A stretch of DNA of 64,000 nucleotides from Pseudomonas ceruminis (GCF_021602025.1 NZ_BQHW01000011.1:62001-126000), one strand, 5' to 3'. Shown: positions 10,110 through 20,010, counted from the first letter of the stretch. The notes: a model not told the origin generated them from the sequence alone. A program made the numbers and translations.

Positions 10110-11429
10110 TTACAGGGTCATCGCCGCCAGCCAGCCAAACGCCAGCAGTGGCAGGTTGTAGTGGATGAAGGTGGGCACCACGGTGTCCCAGATGTGGTGG
10201 TGCTGGCCGTCCACATTGAGCCCCGACGTCGGCCCCAGGGTCGAGTCCGATGCCGGCGAGCCGGCGTCACCCAGGGCACCGGCCGTGCCGACGATGCACA
10301 CCGTGGCCAGCGGATCGAAGCCCAACTGCACACACAGCGGCACGAAAATGGCCGCCAGGATCGGCACCGTCGAGAACGATGAACCGATCCCCATGGTCAC
10401 CAGCAACCCCACCAGCAGCATCAGCAAGGCACCCACTCCCTTGCTGTGGTCAATCCATTGCGCCGAGGTTTCGACCAGGCTCCTGACCTCGCCGGTGGCC
10501 TTCATGACATCGGCGAAACCCGACGCGGCGATCATGATGAAGCCGATCATGGCCATCATTTTCATGCCTTCGGTGAACAGGTCGTCTGTGTCTTTCCAGC
10601 GCACGATGCCCGACAGCGAGAAAATCAGGAAGCCGACCATGGCACCGATGATCATCGAGTCCAGCCACAACTGGACGATGAACGCCGCAGCAATCGCCAG
10701 CCCCGCCACCAGCAGGGTCAGCGGGTTGTACTGGATGCTGACCTGCTCGACTTGCTCGATGCGCTTGAGGTCGTAGTCACGCTTCTTGCGGTAACTGATC
10801 AATACCGCCAGCAGCAGCCCTGCCAGCATGCCCGCTGCCGGGATGGCCATGGCATGGGTGACGTTGACCCCGCTCACATCGACCCCGGCGCGAGCGACGT
10901 TGGCCAGCAGGATTTCATTGAGGAAGATGTTGCCAAAGCCCACGGGCAGGAACATGTAGGGCGTGATCAGGCCAAAGGTGATCACGCAGGCAATCAGCCG
11001 ACGGTCGATGCGCAGACGTGTCAGCACATACAGCAACGGCGGCACCAGCAGCGGGATGAACGCAATGTGGATAGGCAGGATGTTCTGCGACGATACCGCC
11101 ACCACCAGCATCAGGCCGATCAACAGCCATTTGACCTTGCCGCCCTGGGTATGGCCCTGACGGTCGATCATGGCCAGCGCACGATCGGCCAGTGCGTGGG
11201 CCAGGCCGGACTTGGCAATGGCCACGGCGAAGGCCCCGAGCAAGGCGTACGACAACGCCACGGTGGCGCCGCCCCCGAGGCCGCCATTGAACGCCTTCAG
11301 TGTGCCTTCGATCCCCAACCCGCCAACCAGGCCACCGACCAGGGCACCGACGATCAGGGCGATGACCACGTGCACGCGCGACAGGCTGAGAATCAGCATG
11401 ATGCCCACCGCGGCAATCACTGCATTCAT
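10110..11429 (-). CDS. Na+/H+ antiporter family (NhaC-like) permease
   Basis: A 439-residue, highly hydrophobic protein with about 11-12 predicted membrane segments. It starts with a Na_H_antiport_2-like N-terminal helix pair and contains the glycine-rich region around [17 protein letters not shown] typical of the PF03553 group. Members exchange Na+ for H+, although YuiF-type homologues have been linked to amino acid (histidine) uptake, so the substrate is uncertain. It converges on the FecR-like gene with only four bases between stop codons. No partner gene is adjacent. Confidence 0.8.
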   Translation of the reverse strand: MNAVIAAVGIMLILSLSRVHVVIALIVGALVGGLVGGLGIEGTLKAFNGGLGGGATVALSYALLGAFAVAIAKSGLAHALADRALAMIDRQGHTQGGKVKWLLIGLMLVVAVSSQNILPIHIAFIPLLVPPLLYVLTRLRIDRRLIACVITFGLITPYMFLPVGFGNIFLNEILLANVARAGVDVSGVNVTHAMAIPAAGMLAGLLLAVLISYRKKRDYDLKRIEQVEQVSIQYNPLTLLVAGLAIAAAFIVQLWLDSMIIGAMVGFLIFSLSGIVRWKDTDDLFTEGMKMMAMIGFIMIAASGFADVMKATGEVRSLVETSAQWIDHSKGVGALLMLLVGLLVTMGIGSSFSTVPILAAIFVPLCVQLGFDPLATVCIVGTAGALGDAGSPASDSTLGPTSGLNVDGQHHHIWDTVVPTFIHYNLPLLAFGWLAAMTL

Positions 11430-11580
11430 GGTTTGGCTTTCCTCGTAGCTGCAGACAAAAAAGCGCGCACTCTGCAGCAGTAGGGGGCAGATGTCAAAAA
11501 CGCCATGTTGCTGGCCGTTACATCGGCACTGACGGTGTAGCCTGCGTGGATGAAAAAAAAATTTAAATTGAACGTTCGAA

Positions 11581-11607
11581 TAAAGAAAAAAACGAGACCG
11601 CCGACAT
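11581..11607 (+). promoter_or_regulatory. FliA (sigma-28) type promoter for the chemoreceptor
   Basis: TAAAGAAA (11581-11588), an 11-base spacer, then GCCGACAT (11600-11607). The -35 start, the spacing and the GCCGA of the -10 element fit the flagellar/chemotaxis sigma factor consensus. It lies 40 bases before the chemoreceptor start codon, in an otherwise AT-rich 217-base gap. Confidence 0.65.
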
Positions 11608-11646
11608 AGTCGCTAGCCACATTCCTATTAAAAAGGGATTCTCCCC

Positions 11647-13791
11647 ATGCCTTTGCGACAACTTTCCATCCAGTGGAAGATCACCCTGCTCGCCGGTCTC
11701 TGCCTGGCCAGCATCGTCACCCTGCTCGTCGGCCTTTCGCTGTACCGCATGGACCACAGCTCGGACCTGGTCAAGGCCAGCAGCATGCAGATGCTCACCG
11801 AGGCGGCGCAGTCACGCATCGAGTCGCAAGGCGAACTCCAGGCGTTGAGCATCCGCCGCCAGTTCATGGATGCCTACCAATACGGCGCTGGTTTCGCCCG
11901 CCAGGTACTGTTCCTGCGCGAGCAGTCGGAAAAGCGTTTTCTGGACGCCTTCGACCTGCGCGAAGACATGACGCGCCAGGTACGCGCCGCCCTGCAGGCC
12001 AACCCCGACCTGCTTGGCCTGTCGCTGGTGTTCGAACCCAACGCCCTGGACAACAAGGACAGCCTGTTCGCCGGCAAGGCCGAGCTGGGCAGCAACGAAA
12101 CCGGGCGCTTCGCGCTGTACTGGTCGCAACCGCGTGCCGGCCAACTGACCGCCATGGCCCTGCCTGAGCACGACATGGCAAACACCGACATCGGCCCCAG
12201 CGGCCAACCGGCCAATACCTGGTGGGTGTGCCCGCGCAGCACCGGCAAGGTGTGCGTGGTAGAACCGTATATCTATGACATCGACGGCCAGCGCGTGCTG
12301 ATGACCAGCATCGTCTTCCCGCTGGCGGTCAACGGCAAGGTGATCGCCACCCTGTCCATCGACATCAACCTCAACAGCCTGCAGGCCCTGAGCCAAGCGG
12401 CCAGCCGCAGCTTGTACGAAGGCCGCACCACCGTCGGCATCCTCAGCCCGGTGGGCCTGCTGGCCGGTTACAGTGCCGACGACAGCAAGCTGGCCCAGCG
12501 CTTCGACCAGGTCGACCCTGCCAAAGGCGCCGAACTGGTGCGCAAAATGGCCGAGGGCAAGTTGACCATCCACCACGACCAGCAACGCCTGAAGGTGCTC
12601 GCTGCCTTCGCGCCTATTCCCGGTGCCAATCCCTGGGGCGTGCTACTGGACGTGCCGGAAAACGCCCTGACCGGCCCGGCCGAAGCCCTCAAGCAAGAGC
12701 TCGATACCCTGAACACCAGCGGGACCTTGCTGGAGCTGGGTCTGGGCCTGGCGGCGGCGATTGCTGGCCTGCTGCTGGTGTGGCTGATGGCCCGTGGCGT
12801 AACCCGGCCGATTCTGGGCGTAGCGGCAATGCTCAAGGACATCGCCAGTGGCGAAGGCGACCTGACCCGCCGCCTGACCTACGACAAGCGCGACGAACTC
12901 GGCGAGCTGGCCGGCTGGTTCAACCGCTTCCTGGACAAGCTGCAACCGACCATCGCCGAGGTGAAACGCTCGGTGCAGGCCGCCCGCGGCACCGCCGATC
13001 AGTCGTCGGCGATTGCCACGCAAACCAGCGCCGGGATGGAACAGCAGTACCGCCAGGTCGACCAGGTGGCCACCGCCTCGCACGAGATGAGCGCCACCGC
13101 CCAGGACGTCGCCCGCAGCGCCGCCCAGGCTGCCCAGGCGGCGCGCGATGCCGATCAGGCAACCCGCGAGGGCCTGGCGGTCATCGACCGCACCACCCAC
13201 AGCATCGATGCCCTGGCCGCCAACATGAGCGAGGCCATGAGCGAAGTCGAAGGCCTGGCGCAGAACAGCGAGAAAATCGGCTCGGTGCTGGAAGTGATCC
13301 GTTCGATCGCCGAACAGACCAATCTGCTAGCGCTCAACGCCGCCATCGAAGCCGCCCGTGCCGGCGAGGCCGGCCGTGGTTTCGCAGTGGTAGCCGATGA
13401 AGTGCGTAACCTGGCGCAGCGCACCCAGGAATCGGTGGAAGAAACCCGCCAGGTCATCGAGGCACTGCAAACCGGCACCCGCGAAGTGGTCGGCGCCATG
13501 GACAACAGCCACCGCCAGGCCCAGGGTGGCGTCGAGCAGGTCGGCCAAGCAGTCACCGCGCTGCAACGTATCGGCCAGGCCGTGACCGTGATCACCGACA
13601 TGAACCTGCAGATCGCCTCGGCCGCCGAAGAGCAGAGCGCGGTAGCCGAAGAAATCAACAGCAATGTCGCGACCATACGTGATGTCACCGAATCGCTGTC
13701 GGGCCAGGCCAACGAGTCGGCGCGGGTCAGCCAGTCGCTGAACAGCCTGGCCAACCAACAACAGGCCTTGATGGATCAGTTCCGCGTCTGA
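11647..13791 (+). CDS. Methyl-accepting chemotaxis protein with dCache-type sensor
   Basis: A 714-residue transducer. The first membrane helix is at about 10-30, a large periplasmic dCache-like sensor at about 35-355, a second helix at about 360-382, HAMP at about 382-435, and a cytoplasmic four-helix signalling domain with the conserved hairpin tip ([19 protein letters not shown]) at about 555-580. It senses a periplasmic ligand and modulates CheA. The sensor lacks the obvious amino-acid-binding pattern of PctA/PctB-like receptors, so the ligand is not readable. The gene just downstream encodes a betaine/choline-type binding protein, which makes a quaternary amine a reasonable guess. The RBS AAAGGGA and a FliA promoter lie upstream. 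Confidence 0.93.
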   Translation: MPLRQLSIQWKITLLAGLCLASIVTLLVGLSLYRMDHSSDLVKASSMQMLTEAAQSRIESQGELQALSIRRQFMDAYQYGAGFARQVLFLREQSEKRFLDAFDLREDMTRQVRAALQANPDLLGLSLVFEPNALDNKDSLFAGKAELGSNETGRFALYWSQPRAGQLTAMALPEHDMANTDIGPSGQPANTWWVCPRSTGKVCVVEPYIYDIDGQRVLMTSIVFPLAVNGKVIATLSIDINLNSLQALSQAASRSLYEGRTTVGILSPVGLLAGYSADDSKLAQRFDQVDPAKGAELVRKMAEGKLTIHHDQQRLKVLAAFAPIPGANPWGVLLDVPENALTGPAEALKQELDTLNTSGTLLELGLGLAAAIAGLLLVWLMARGVTRPILGVAAMLKDIASGEGDLTRRLTYDKRDELGELAGWFNRFLDKLQPTIAEVKRSVQAARGTADQSSAIATQTSAGMEQQYRQVDQVATASHEMSATAQDVARSAAQAAQAARDADQATREGLAVIDRTTHSIDALAANMSEAMSEVEGLAQNSEKIGSVLEVIRSIAEQTNLLALNAAIEAARAGEAGRGFAVVADEVRNLAQRTQESVEETRQVIEALQTGTREVVGAMDNSHRQAQGGVEQVGQAVTALQRIGQAVTVITDMNLQIASAAEEQSAVAEEINSNVATIRDVTESLSGQANESARVSQSLNSLANQQQALMDQFRV

Positions 13792-13868
13792 TCTGGCGCA
13801 AGGATCAGCGGAAACCTCGTCGTCTACACTTGCCCCGACCCCATGCAACGGCAATTGACGAGGTCCCG

Positions 13869-14885
13869 ATGAAGAAAATTCCAGCGCTGCTGGCCGCCCT
13901 GCTCCTCACCGCGGGGCTGGCCAGCACGGACAGTGCAGCTTGCGCCGAGCAGCGCACGCCCATCCATTTCGGTGCCATCAACTGGGAAAGCGGCGCCCTG
14001 ACCACCGAGATCCTGCGGCTGATCGCCGAGCACGGGTATGGCTACCCCACCGACACCCTCCCCGGCAGCACCGTCAGTATGGAAGTCGCGCTGGCGCGCA
14101 ATGACCTGCAAGTGGTCGCCGAGGAATGGGCCGGGCGCAGCCCCGCGTGGGTCAAGGCCGAGCAGGCAGGCCAGGTGTTCGCCCTGGGCGATACGGTGAA
14201 GAACGCCGAAGAAGGGTGGTGGGTGCCCGCCTACGTGATCAAGGGCGACCCCGCGCGCGGCCTGGCGCCGCTGGCGCCTGACTTGCGCAGCGTCGACGAC
14301 CTCAAACGTTACCCGCAGGTGTTCAGCGACCCTGAGGCGCCCGGCAAGGGCCGCTTCCTCAACAGCCCCAGCGGCTGGACCTCAGAGACCGTCAACAGCC
14401 AGAAGCTCAAGGCCTATGGGCTCGACGGCCTGTACAACAACTTTCGCAGCGGCACCGGCGCAGCGCTGGACGCCGAGGTCGACTCGGCCATCCGCCGTGG
14501 CAAGCCGGTACTGTTCTACTACTGGAGCCCCACCCCCCTGATGGGCCGACATGACCTGGTACGGCTGCAGGAACCGCCCTTCGACCCTGCCGCCTGGGCC
14601 ACCCTCACCGACCCTAACAACCCGCACCCGAGGGGGAGCCAGTCATTGCCGGCGAAGCTGTCGATCGGTGTGTCCAAAGCCTTCCATGACAACTACCCCG
14701 AGCTGGTGGCGGTGTTCGAAAAGGTCGACCTGCCAATCGATCGCCTGAACAAGGCCTTGGCCGAGATGAGCGAGAAGCGCCTGGCGCCAGACAAGGCCGC
14801 ACAGGCCTTCATGCGCAACAATCCGGATGTGTGGAAGGCCTGGCTGCCGGCTGAAGTGGCAGCCAAGGTGGAGAAAGGCCTTTGA
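13869..14885 (+). CDS. Glycine betaine/choline-type ABC substrate-binding protein (orphan)
   Basis: A 338-residue periplasmic protein of the OpuAC/ProX family. I chose the ATG with GAGG six bases upstream, directly ahead of a signal peptide (cleavage near AACA|EQR). Trp-bearing motifs (INWESGAL, EEWAGRSPAWV, EEGWWVPAYV) suit the aromatic cage that binds quaternary amines in this family. No permease or ATPase gene is adjacent, so it probably feeds a core transporter encoded elsewhere, as CbcX, CaiX and BetX do in pseudomonads. The preceding chemoreceptor gene is 77 bases upstream on the same strand. Confidence 0.88.
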   Translation: MKKIPALLAALLLTAGLASTDSAACAEQRTPIHFGAINWESGALTTEILRLIAEHGYGYPTDTLPGSTVSMEVALARNDLQVVAEEWAGRSPAWVKAEQAGQVFALGDTVKNAEEGWWVPAYVIKGDPARGLAPLAPDLRSVDDLKRYPQVFSDPEAPGKGRFLNSPSGWTSETVNSQKLKAYGLDGLYNNFRSGTGAALDAEVDSAIRRGKPVLFYYWSPTPLMGRHDLVRLQEPPFDPAAWATLTDPNNPHPRGSQSLPAKLSIGVSKAFHDNYPELVAVFEKVDLPIDRLNKALAEMSEKRLAPDKAAQAFMRNNPDVWKAWLPAEVAAKVEKGL

Positions 14886-14903
14886 TGCCCTGATGACGCG
14901 AAA

Positions 14904-14920
14904 GGGGCGCACAGCGCCCC
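14904..14920. terminator. Hairpin between convergent genes
   Basis: Perfect arms GGGGCGC and GCGCCCC with a three-base loop lie between the binding-protein stop and the aldehyde dehydrogenase stop. There is no strong T run; bidirectional termination is inferred from position. Confidence 0.5.
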
Positions 14921-14944
14921 CGGCGCGTTGCAATGACGAAAGGC

Positions 14945-16432
14945 TCAGTAACGAATCATCACCGACTTCAACTCGGTGTAATCTTCGATAAAGGCACTGC
15001 CGAACTCGCGCCCGACCCCCGACGCCTTGACCCCGCCAAACGGCACCGCCGGATCAAGAAAGGTGTGCATGTTGACCCACACCGTCCCCGCCTCGATCCG
15101 TGGAATCAGCCGTAGCGCCTTGGACAGGTCATTGGTCCACACGCTGGCCGTCAGGCCATAGGGGCTGTCGTTCATCAGTGCCAGCAGTTGCTCTTCGTCA
15201 TCGAATGGCAGCACGCAAACAATCGGCCCGAACGTTTCCTCGTGCAGCAGCGGGTCGTTGGCACCATTGGCCAGCACCACCGTCGGTTCGACGAAGTAAC
15301 CCGGCCGCTCGACCGCCCTGGCGCCGCACACCACCGTGTTGCTGGCCCGCGCACGGTCGAAGAAGCCCAGGATCTTCTGCAGGTGCGCCGCATTGGCCAA
15401 GGGCCCGAACTGGGCCTGCGGGTCCAGCGCAGAGCCGATCTTCAACTGCTTCAGCGCCGCCCCCAGCTTGGCGCTGACCTCGTCCACCTTGCTGCGGTGT
15501 ACGTACAACCGCTCTGGCGACGCGCACACCTGGCCCTGATGCACATAGGCCGTTTGCACGATGCCGGCCACGGCACTGTCCACATCGACATCCGCCAGCA
15601 GCGCCGCTGCATTCTTGCCGCCCAGCTCCAGCGTCGCGCGGGTAAGGTTGGCCGCCATCGCCGCCTTGCCCACGTCGATACCGGTCGGCACCGAGCCGGT
15701 GAACGCCACCTTGGCCACCTGCGGATGCGCAATCAGACGCTGCCCTACGGCACCCCGGCCATTGACCACATTGAAGGCTCCCGCCGGCACCCCGGCTTCG
15801 GTTGCCAGTTCGGCAATGCGCAGCAGGGTCAGCGGGGTGAACTCGCTGGGTTTGACCACGATGGTACAGCCGGTCACCAGGGCCGAGGCTATCTTCCAGA
15901 TACCGATCATCACCGAAAAATTCCACGGCACGATTCCCGCCACCACACCCACCGGTTCACGCAAGGTGAACGCGGTATAGCACTCGCCTGCGAACGAGGG
16001 GATCGAGGGCGTCATGGTCTGCCCGGTGATCTTGCTGGCCCACCCCGCGAAATAGCGCAGAAACACCACGCTCTGGGCAATTTCCAGGCCCCGTGAGAGG
16101 TTGATCGATTTGCCTGAGCACAGGGTTTCAAGCTGTGCCAGCTCCTCGGTATTGGCCTCGATCAGGTCCGCCAGGCGATTGAGTACAACATCTTTCTGGT
16201 AGGGCGAAACATCCGCCCAGGCGCCCTTGAACGCTTGCCGGGCGCTGCGTACCGCACGCTCGACCTCGGCTTCGCAGGCCTCGGCGACACGGCTGATCAC
16301 CGCGCCCGTGGACGGGTCATGAATGTCGATCGACGCCCCCGTCTCCCCCACCTGGTAGTGGCCCTCGATGAAATGGCCATGGGGCCTGGCGAGGAACTCG
16401 ACCACGGCAGGTAACAGCTGGATATCGCTCAT
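14945..16432 (-). CDS. NAD(P)+-dependent aldehyde dehydrogenase (possibly phenylacetaldehyde-type)
   Basis: A 495-residue enzyme of the ALDH superfamily. The Rossmann cofactor segment includes GIVPWNFSVM and VVKPSEFTPL, the general-base Glu lies in LELGGKNAA, and the catalytic Cys in HQGQVCASPERL. It resembles the phenylacetaldehyde dehydrogenases of Pseudomonas (PeaE/StyD/FeaB-like). It oxidises an aldehyde to the acid in the cytoplasm. It is divergent from the aromatic amine dehydrogenase cluster across a 191-base gap. Amine oxidation by that cluster yields aryl-acetaldehydes, so this enzyme is the likely next step. The exact substrate is inferred from context only. Confidence 0.88.
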   Translation of the reverse strand: MSDIQLLPAVVEFLARPHGHFIEGHYQVGETGASIDIHDPSTGAVISRVAEACEAEVERAVRSARQAFKGAWADVSPYQKDVVLNRLADLIEANTEELAQLETLCSGKSINLSRGLEIAQSVVFLRYFAGWASKITGQTMTPSIPSFAGECYTAFTLREPVGVVAGIVPWNFSVMIGIWKIASALVTGCTIVVKPSEFTPLTLLRIAELATEAGVPAGAFNVVNGRGAVGQRLIAHPQVAKVAFTGSVPTGIDVGKAAMAANLTRATLELGGKNAAALLADVDVDSAVAGIVQTAYVHQGQVCASPERLYVHRSKVDEVSAKLGAALKQLKIGSALDPQAQFGPLANAAHLQKILGFFDRARASNTVVCGARAVERPGYFVEPTVVLANGANDPLLHEETFGPIVCVLPFDDEEQLLALMNDSPYGLTASVWTNDLSKALRLIPRIEAGTVWVNMHTFLDPAVPFGGVKASGVGREFGSAFIEDYTELKSVMIRY

Positions 16433-16623
16433 GACATGACTCCTGGATGGCAGCGCAAAAGAAGGTGCCGGCCGATCTTCAAACGCCCGGCCGCCGCCTG
16501 CCAGCCCTGCCCGGTGTTTTGTCAGGGAGCCTCAAGAGAATGTCACGCTGGCCAAATCACCGCCCTGGCCCACGCGGCACACTGCGATGTGTGCATAACC
16601 CATAACAACACCGGAGATAGCCA

Positions 16624-17772
16624 ATGCGTCGCGTCGACAGGCTCAGCATCTCGGCGGCCCTGGCCTTGGCCCTGGCCGCAAGCACCAGCGTGCGGGCCGA
16701 GCTGCCCGCCGAAGAAATCGGCAGCAACACCCTGCCGTTCCCCCCGGACCCACACCGTGTCTACATCCTCGATGTGGATTTCAAGAACCCGATTGCCGGC
16801 AAGGTGGTGGTGGTCGATCCCAAGGCCAGGCGCATGCTTGGCATGACCACCAATGCCTTCGTCGCGCCCACGGCGCTGAGCCCGGACAACCGTACCCTGT
16901 ACTCGGCCAACCTGTTCTACTCGCGCGGTACCTACGGTGAGCGCACCGACGTGCTGGTGGCCTGGGATACCCAGACCCTGCGCCCGGAATGGGAGGTAGT
17001 GCTGCCGGCCAAGCGCGCCTCGACCCTGACCGAGAAGTACGCCATGGGGGTCAGCGCCGACAGCAAGCTGGCCTATGTCTTCAACCTTACGCCCTCGACC
17101 TCAGTGACCGTGGTCGACACCCAGGCCCGCAAGGTGGCCAGCGAAGTGCCCATCAGCGGCTGCGTGCTCAACTACCCGGTCGGCAAGCGCAGCTTCGCCT
17201 CGCTGTGCGGTGATGGCCAGCTGCTGGTGGTCACCCTCGACGACCAGGGCAAGGAAGTGTCGCGCGCGCAAACGCCGTTCTTCGACCCGAACAAGGTGCG
17301 CCTCAACGAGCGCGCCATTGCCAATGGCGACACCTACTACTTCACCACCACCCACGGCGAGGTGTACCCGGTCAGCTTCGCGGGCGACAAGGCCAAGCCG
17401 TTGCCTACCTGGTCGCTGGTCAACGCAGAGGAACGCAAACAGGGGTGGGCCCCAGGTGGCTGGCAGGCATTGGCCCTGGCCCCCGGCCTGGACCGCCTGT
17501 ACGCCCTGATGCATGAGCAGCACACCGACGGCAAATGGGAAGACCCCAGCACGACCATCTGGGCCTTCGACCTCAAGACCGGCAAGAAGCTGGGCGCGCT
17601 GGAGTCGCCAAAACCGGTGTGGAGTCTGCAGGCGAGCCACGACAAGGCACCGATCCTGGTCGCCACCGACCTGGAAGGCGGCGTGCAGTTCTTCGACCTG
17701 GCCAGCGGCAAGCACACCGGGGCCATGGACCAGATCGCCGCAACACCCGTGCTCACCCTGGCACCTTGGTAA
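16624..17772 (+). CDS. aauB: Aromatic amine dehydrogenase heavy (alpha) subunit
   Basis: A 382-residue secreted protein with a signal peptide (cleavage near SVRA|EL) and a GGAG RBS. It shows the repeated beta-propeller strands of the MauB/AauB heavy chain (e.g. FVAPTALSPDNRTLYSANLFY, with SPD-type blade turns). In the family this subunit forms the periplasmic alpha2beta2 enzyme with the TTQ-bearing light chain and oxidises primary amines to aldehyde plus ammonia. The gene order B-E-D-A that follows, with short gaps, is that of aau/mau operons. I prefer aromatic amine dehydrogenase over methylamine dehydrogenase because the light-chain residue spacing fits AauA and the mau electron-carrier genes are absent. 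Confidence 0.9.
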   Translation: MRRVDRLSISAALALALAASTSVRAELPAEEIGSNTLPFPPDPHRVYILDVDFKNPIAGKVVVVDPKARRMLGMTTNAFVAPTALSPDNRTLYSANLFYSRGTYGERTDVLVAWDTQTLRPEWEVVLPAKRASTLTEKYAMGVSADSKLAYVFNLTPSTSVTVVDTQARKVASEVPISGCVLNYPVGKRSFASLCGDGQLLVVTLDDQGKEVSRAQTPFFDPNKVRLNERAIANGDTYYFTTTHGEVYPVSFAGDKAKPLPTWSLVNAEERKQGWAPGGWQALALAPGLDRLYALMHEQHTDGKWEDPSTTIWAFDLKTGKKLGALESPKPVWSLQASHDKAPILVATDLEGGVQFFDLASGKHTGAMDQIAATPVLTLAPW

Positions 17773-17787
17773 ACGGGAGGACCGACC

Positions 17788-18324
17788 ATGCTCGACCCTG
17801 TTCTGGTAATCGCCAGCAGCACTGCCCTGGCTGCACTGCTGGCCAGCGCCGCCAGCCATAAGCTGCGTGACCTGCGTGCCTTCAGCGCCATCGTGCGCGC
17901 CTACCAGGTGCTGCCCAGCGCCTTGGCGCCCGCCAGCACCGTCAGCCTGGCACTGGCCGAGCTGGCCCTGGCACTGGCCTTGCTGACACCCGCGTGGCGC
18001 AGCCTGGCGGCGCTGGGCGTGGTGTTGCTGATGGTGCTGTACGCCAGCGCCATCAGCCTGAACCTCTGGCGCGGCCGCCGCGACATCGACTGCGGCTGCT
18101 CCGGCCCCGGCGCTGCGCAACCGCTGCGCCCGGTTCTGCTGCTGCGCAACCTGATCATCGCCCTGCTCGCCGGCCTTGCCGCACTGCCGATGGGCGAACG
18201 CGCCCTGGGCGCCCTGGATATTTTCGTGGTGATCGCGGCGGCTGCCGTGGCACTGCTGATTCATGTAGCGGTGGACGGCCTGCTGGCCAACCAGCCGCGC
18301 CTTGCCAAATTGACCGGGAGATAA
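17788..18324 (+). CDS. aauE: Amine dehydrogenase maturation membrane protein MauE/AauE
   Basis: A 178-residue integral membrane protein with about four to five hydrophobic segments and a DIDCGCSGPG motif, characteristic of the MauE family (DoxX/thiol-redox-like fold). Together with MauD it is needed for stability and disulfide formation of the cysteine-rich light chain. It sits 15 bases after aauB and 3 bases before aauD, so it is co-transcribed. No unusual features are visible. Confidence 0.88.
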   Translation: MLDPVLVIASSTALAALLASAASHKLRDLRAFSAIVRAYQVLPSALAPASTVSLALAELALALALLTPAWRSLAALGVVLLMVLYASAISLNLWRGRRDIDCGCSGPGAAQPLRPVLLLRNLIIALLAGLAALPMGERALGALDIFVVIAAAAVALLIHVAVDGLLANQPRLAKLTGR

Positions 18325-18327
18325 CCC

Positions 18328-18951
18328 ATGCAACTGCTTGTCGCCTCGAACATCCTGCTCTGGCTGCTACTGATCGCCGTCGCCTTCACGGTCATGGCCC
18401 TGGTGCGCCAGATTGGCGTACTGCACGGCCGCATCGCCCCAGCCGGCGCCCTGATGGTGGACAAAGGCGTCACCGTCAATGACCCCGCCCCCCAGGTCAC
18501 CGCCGCCGACCGCCACGGCCGCCCGGTGAACATCGGTTACCAGGGCGAACGCTCGCAACTGCTGTTCTTCCTCGCCCCCGGCTGCCCGGTGTGCAAGTCA
18601 CTGCTGCCCGCCGTGAAGTCGATCGCCCGGGACAACCGCGGCGCCCTGGACGTGATCTATGTGAGCGATGGCGACTTCGCCGAGCAACAGGCGCTGATCG
18701 AGGCCAACGACCTGCAGCACGCCACCTACGTGGTCGGCCCCGAGATCGGCATGACCTACCAGATCGGCAAGCTGCCCTATGCCGTGCTCATCGACCCGGC
18801 CGGCACCCTGCGGGCCAAGGGCCTGGTCAACTCCCGCGAACACCTCGACAGCCTGTTCGAAACCGTCCACCTGGGCAGCGCCAGCCTGCAGCAATACCTG
18901 CATGGCGAACACACGCATGAACCTGCCCACTCCCACAGCGCGCAACACTGA
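18328..18951 (+). CDS. aauD: Amine dehydrogenase accessory protein MauD/AauD, thioredoxin-like
   Basis: A 207-residue protein with an N-terminal membrane anchor (about 5-30) followed by a periplasmic thioredoxin-fold domain. The CxxC active site lies in APGCPVCKSLLP at about 87-90. The family helps form the six disulfides of the light chain during export. The C-terminus is His-rich (EHTHEPAHSHS), which may be a metal-binding tail or chance. It overlaps nothing and is 14 bases upstream of aauA. Confidence 0.9.
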   Translation: MQLLVASNILLWLLLIAVAFTVMALVRQIGVLHGRIAPAGALMVDKGVTVNDPAPQVTAADRHGRPVNIGYQGERSQLLFFLAPGCPVCKSLLPAVKSIARDNRGALDVIYVSDGDFAEQQALIEANDLQHATYVVGPEIGMTYQIGKLPYAVLIDPAGTLRAKGLVNSREHLDSLFETVHLGSASLQQYLHGEHTHEPAHSHSAQH

Positions 18952-18965
18952 TCGCGGAGCCGACC

Positions 18966-19487
18966 ATGAAGTTTCTCGACACACTGTTTGAACGCTCCAG
19001 CCGCCATGTCGCCGACACCACGTCACGGCGCAAGGTACTGGCCCGCCTGGGTTCACTGATGGTCGCCGGTGCCGCGTTGCCGCTGTTGCTGCCCATCGAC
19101 CGTACCGCCAAGGCGCTGGCCGCCGAACAGCCGAAAATGGGCGACCCGGGTGACCCGACCAGTTGCGACTACTGGCGCAACTGCTCGATCGACGGGTTCC
19201 TCTGCTCATGCTGCGGCGGCTCGATTACCTCCTGCCCGCCTGGCACCGATGCCTCGCTGGTGACCTGGATCGGCACCTGCCGCAACCCGGCCGATGGCAA
19301 GAACTACATCATTTCGTACAACGACTGTTGCGGTAAGCACGCCTGCGGCCAATGCGCCTGCTCGCGCAATGATGACGAGCAACCGCTGTATCGCCCGTTC
19401 AACAACAACGACATCAACTGGTGCCTGGGGGCCGAGTCGAAGATCTACAATTGCACCGTCACCATCATCCGTGGCGTGGCGGTGTAG
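18966..19487 (+). CDS. aauA: Aromatic amine dehydrogenase light (beta) subunit, TTQ-bearing
   Basis: A 173-residue precursor. The long N-terminal signal includes SRRKVLARLG, a twin-arginine-like start, then a hydrophobic stretch, as in other MauA/AauA proteins. The mature part has 14 Cys, which form disulfides in the family. The two Trp that would crosslink into tryptophan tryptophylquinone are W101 (LVTWIGTC) and W152 (INWCLG). The catalytic-base Asp is D120 (YNDCCG). The W-D and W-W spacings (19 and 51 residues) equal those known for Alcaligenes faecalis AauA (109/128/160). Periplasmic; passes electrons to azurin or a cytochrome. Confidence 0.93.
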   Translation: MKFLDTLFERSSRHVADTTSRRKVLARLGSLMVAGAALPLLLPIDRTAKALAAEQPKMGDPGDPTSCDYWRNCSIDGFLCSCCGGSITSCPPGTDASLVTWIGTCRNPADGKNYIISYNDCCGKHACGQCACSRNDDEQPLYRPFNNNDINWCLGAESKIYNCTVTIIRGVAV

Positions 19488-19491
19488 CCCG

Positions 19492-20010
19492 GTGAAAGGT
19501 GTAGCGGCGCTTCTGCTCTTGAGCCTGCTGGCCCCGCTCGGCCAGGCCAGGACCTTGCCCAACCCCAACCAGCGGCCGGCGCAGGGCAATGAAGTACCGC
19601 CGGTGCCGATTGCCCAGGCCGGCTACTCGACCCCGGTGAACTATCAGTTGCAGTGCGCCGGCTGCCACCGCGACCACGGCCAGGGCTCGGCGGCCAACGA
19701 CACCCCGCGCATGCAGGGCTTTGTCGGCAACTTCCTGCGCGTGGCGGGTGGCCGCGAATTCCTGGTGCGGGTCCCGGGCATCTCGCAATCGGCGCTCAAT
19801 GACCAGCAGATTGCCGACTTGCTCAACTGGCTGCTGGCACGTGACGGCATGGCGGGCAACAGCTCGCCGGAACACTGGCAGCCGTACAGCGCAGAAGAAG
19901 TGCACCGGGTGCGCCAGCGCAGCATGCTCAACCTACCCACGGTGCGGGCCGGATTGATCGAAGCGATGCAGGCCAAGGGCATTGTGATCAGCGATGGCCT
20001 GAACCACTGA
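19492..20010 (+). CDS. Small periplasmic cytochrome c
   Basis: A 172-residue protein. I place the start at GTG 19492, because the reading frame upstream lies inside aauA and this GTG begins a clean signal peptide (cleavage near GQA|RT). One haem c attachment site CAGCH lies at residues 55-59. Its position five bases after aauA suggests it is co-translated and could accept electrons from the amine dehydrogenase, replacing or complementing azurin. Similar haem proteins are found at the end of aau operons. The RBS is weak, which fits translational coupling. Confidence 0.82.
   Translation: MKGVAALLLLSLLAPLGQARTLPNPNQRPAQGNEVPPVPIAQAGYSTPVNYQLQCAGCHRDHGQGSAANDTPRMQGFVGNFLRVAGGREFLVRVPGISQSALNDQQIADLLNWLLARDGMAGNSSPEHWQPYSAEEVHRVRQRSMLNLPTVRAGLIEAMQAKGIVISDGLNH

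Noticed and set aside
10446-11483. Plus-strand open frame opposite the Na+/H+ antiporter-family gene
   Set aside because: Its translation is rich in Gln, His, Asp and Arg, typical of a mirror of hydrophobic codons; the opposite strand encodes an intact membrane protein.
16440-16475. Possible sigma-54 promoter upstream of the aldehyde dehydrogenase gene
   Set aside because: On the minus strand GGCAC and TGC are present, but the GG to GC distance is eleven bases instead of ten, which normally abolishes function.
16550-16600. Possible sigma-54 promoter upstream of aauB
   Set aside because: TGGCCAA and CCGC have the right spacing, but the conserved CAC and TTGC parts are poorly matched.
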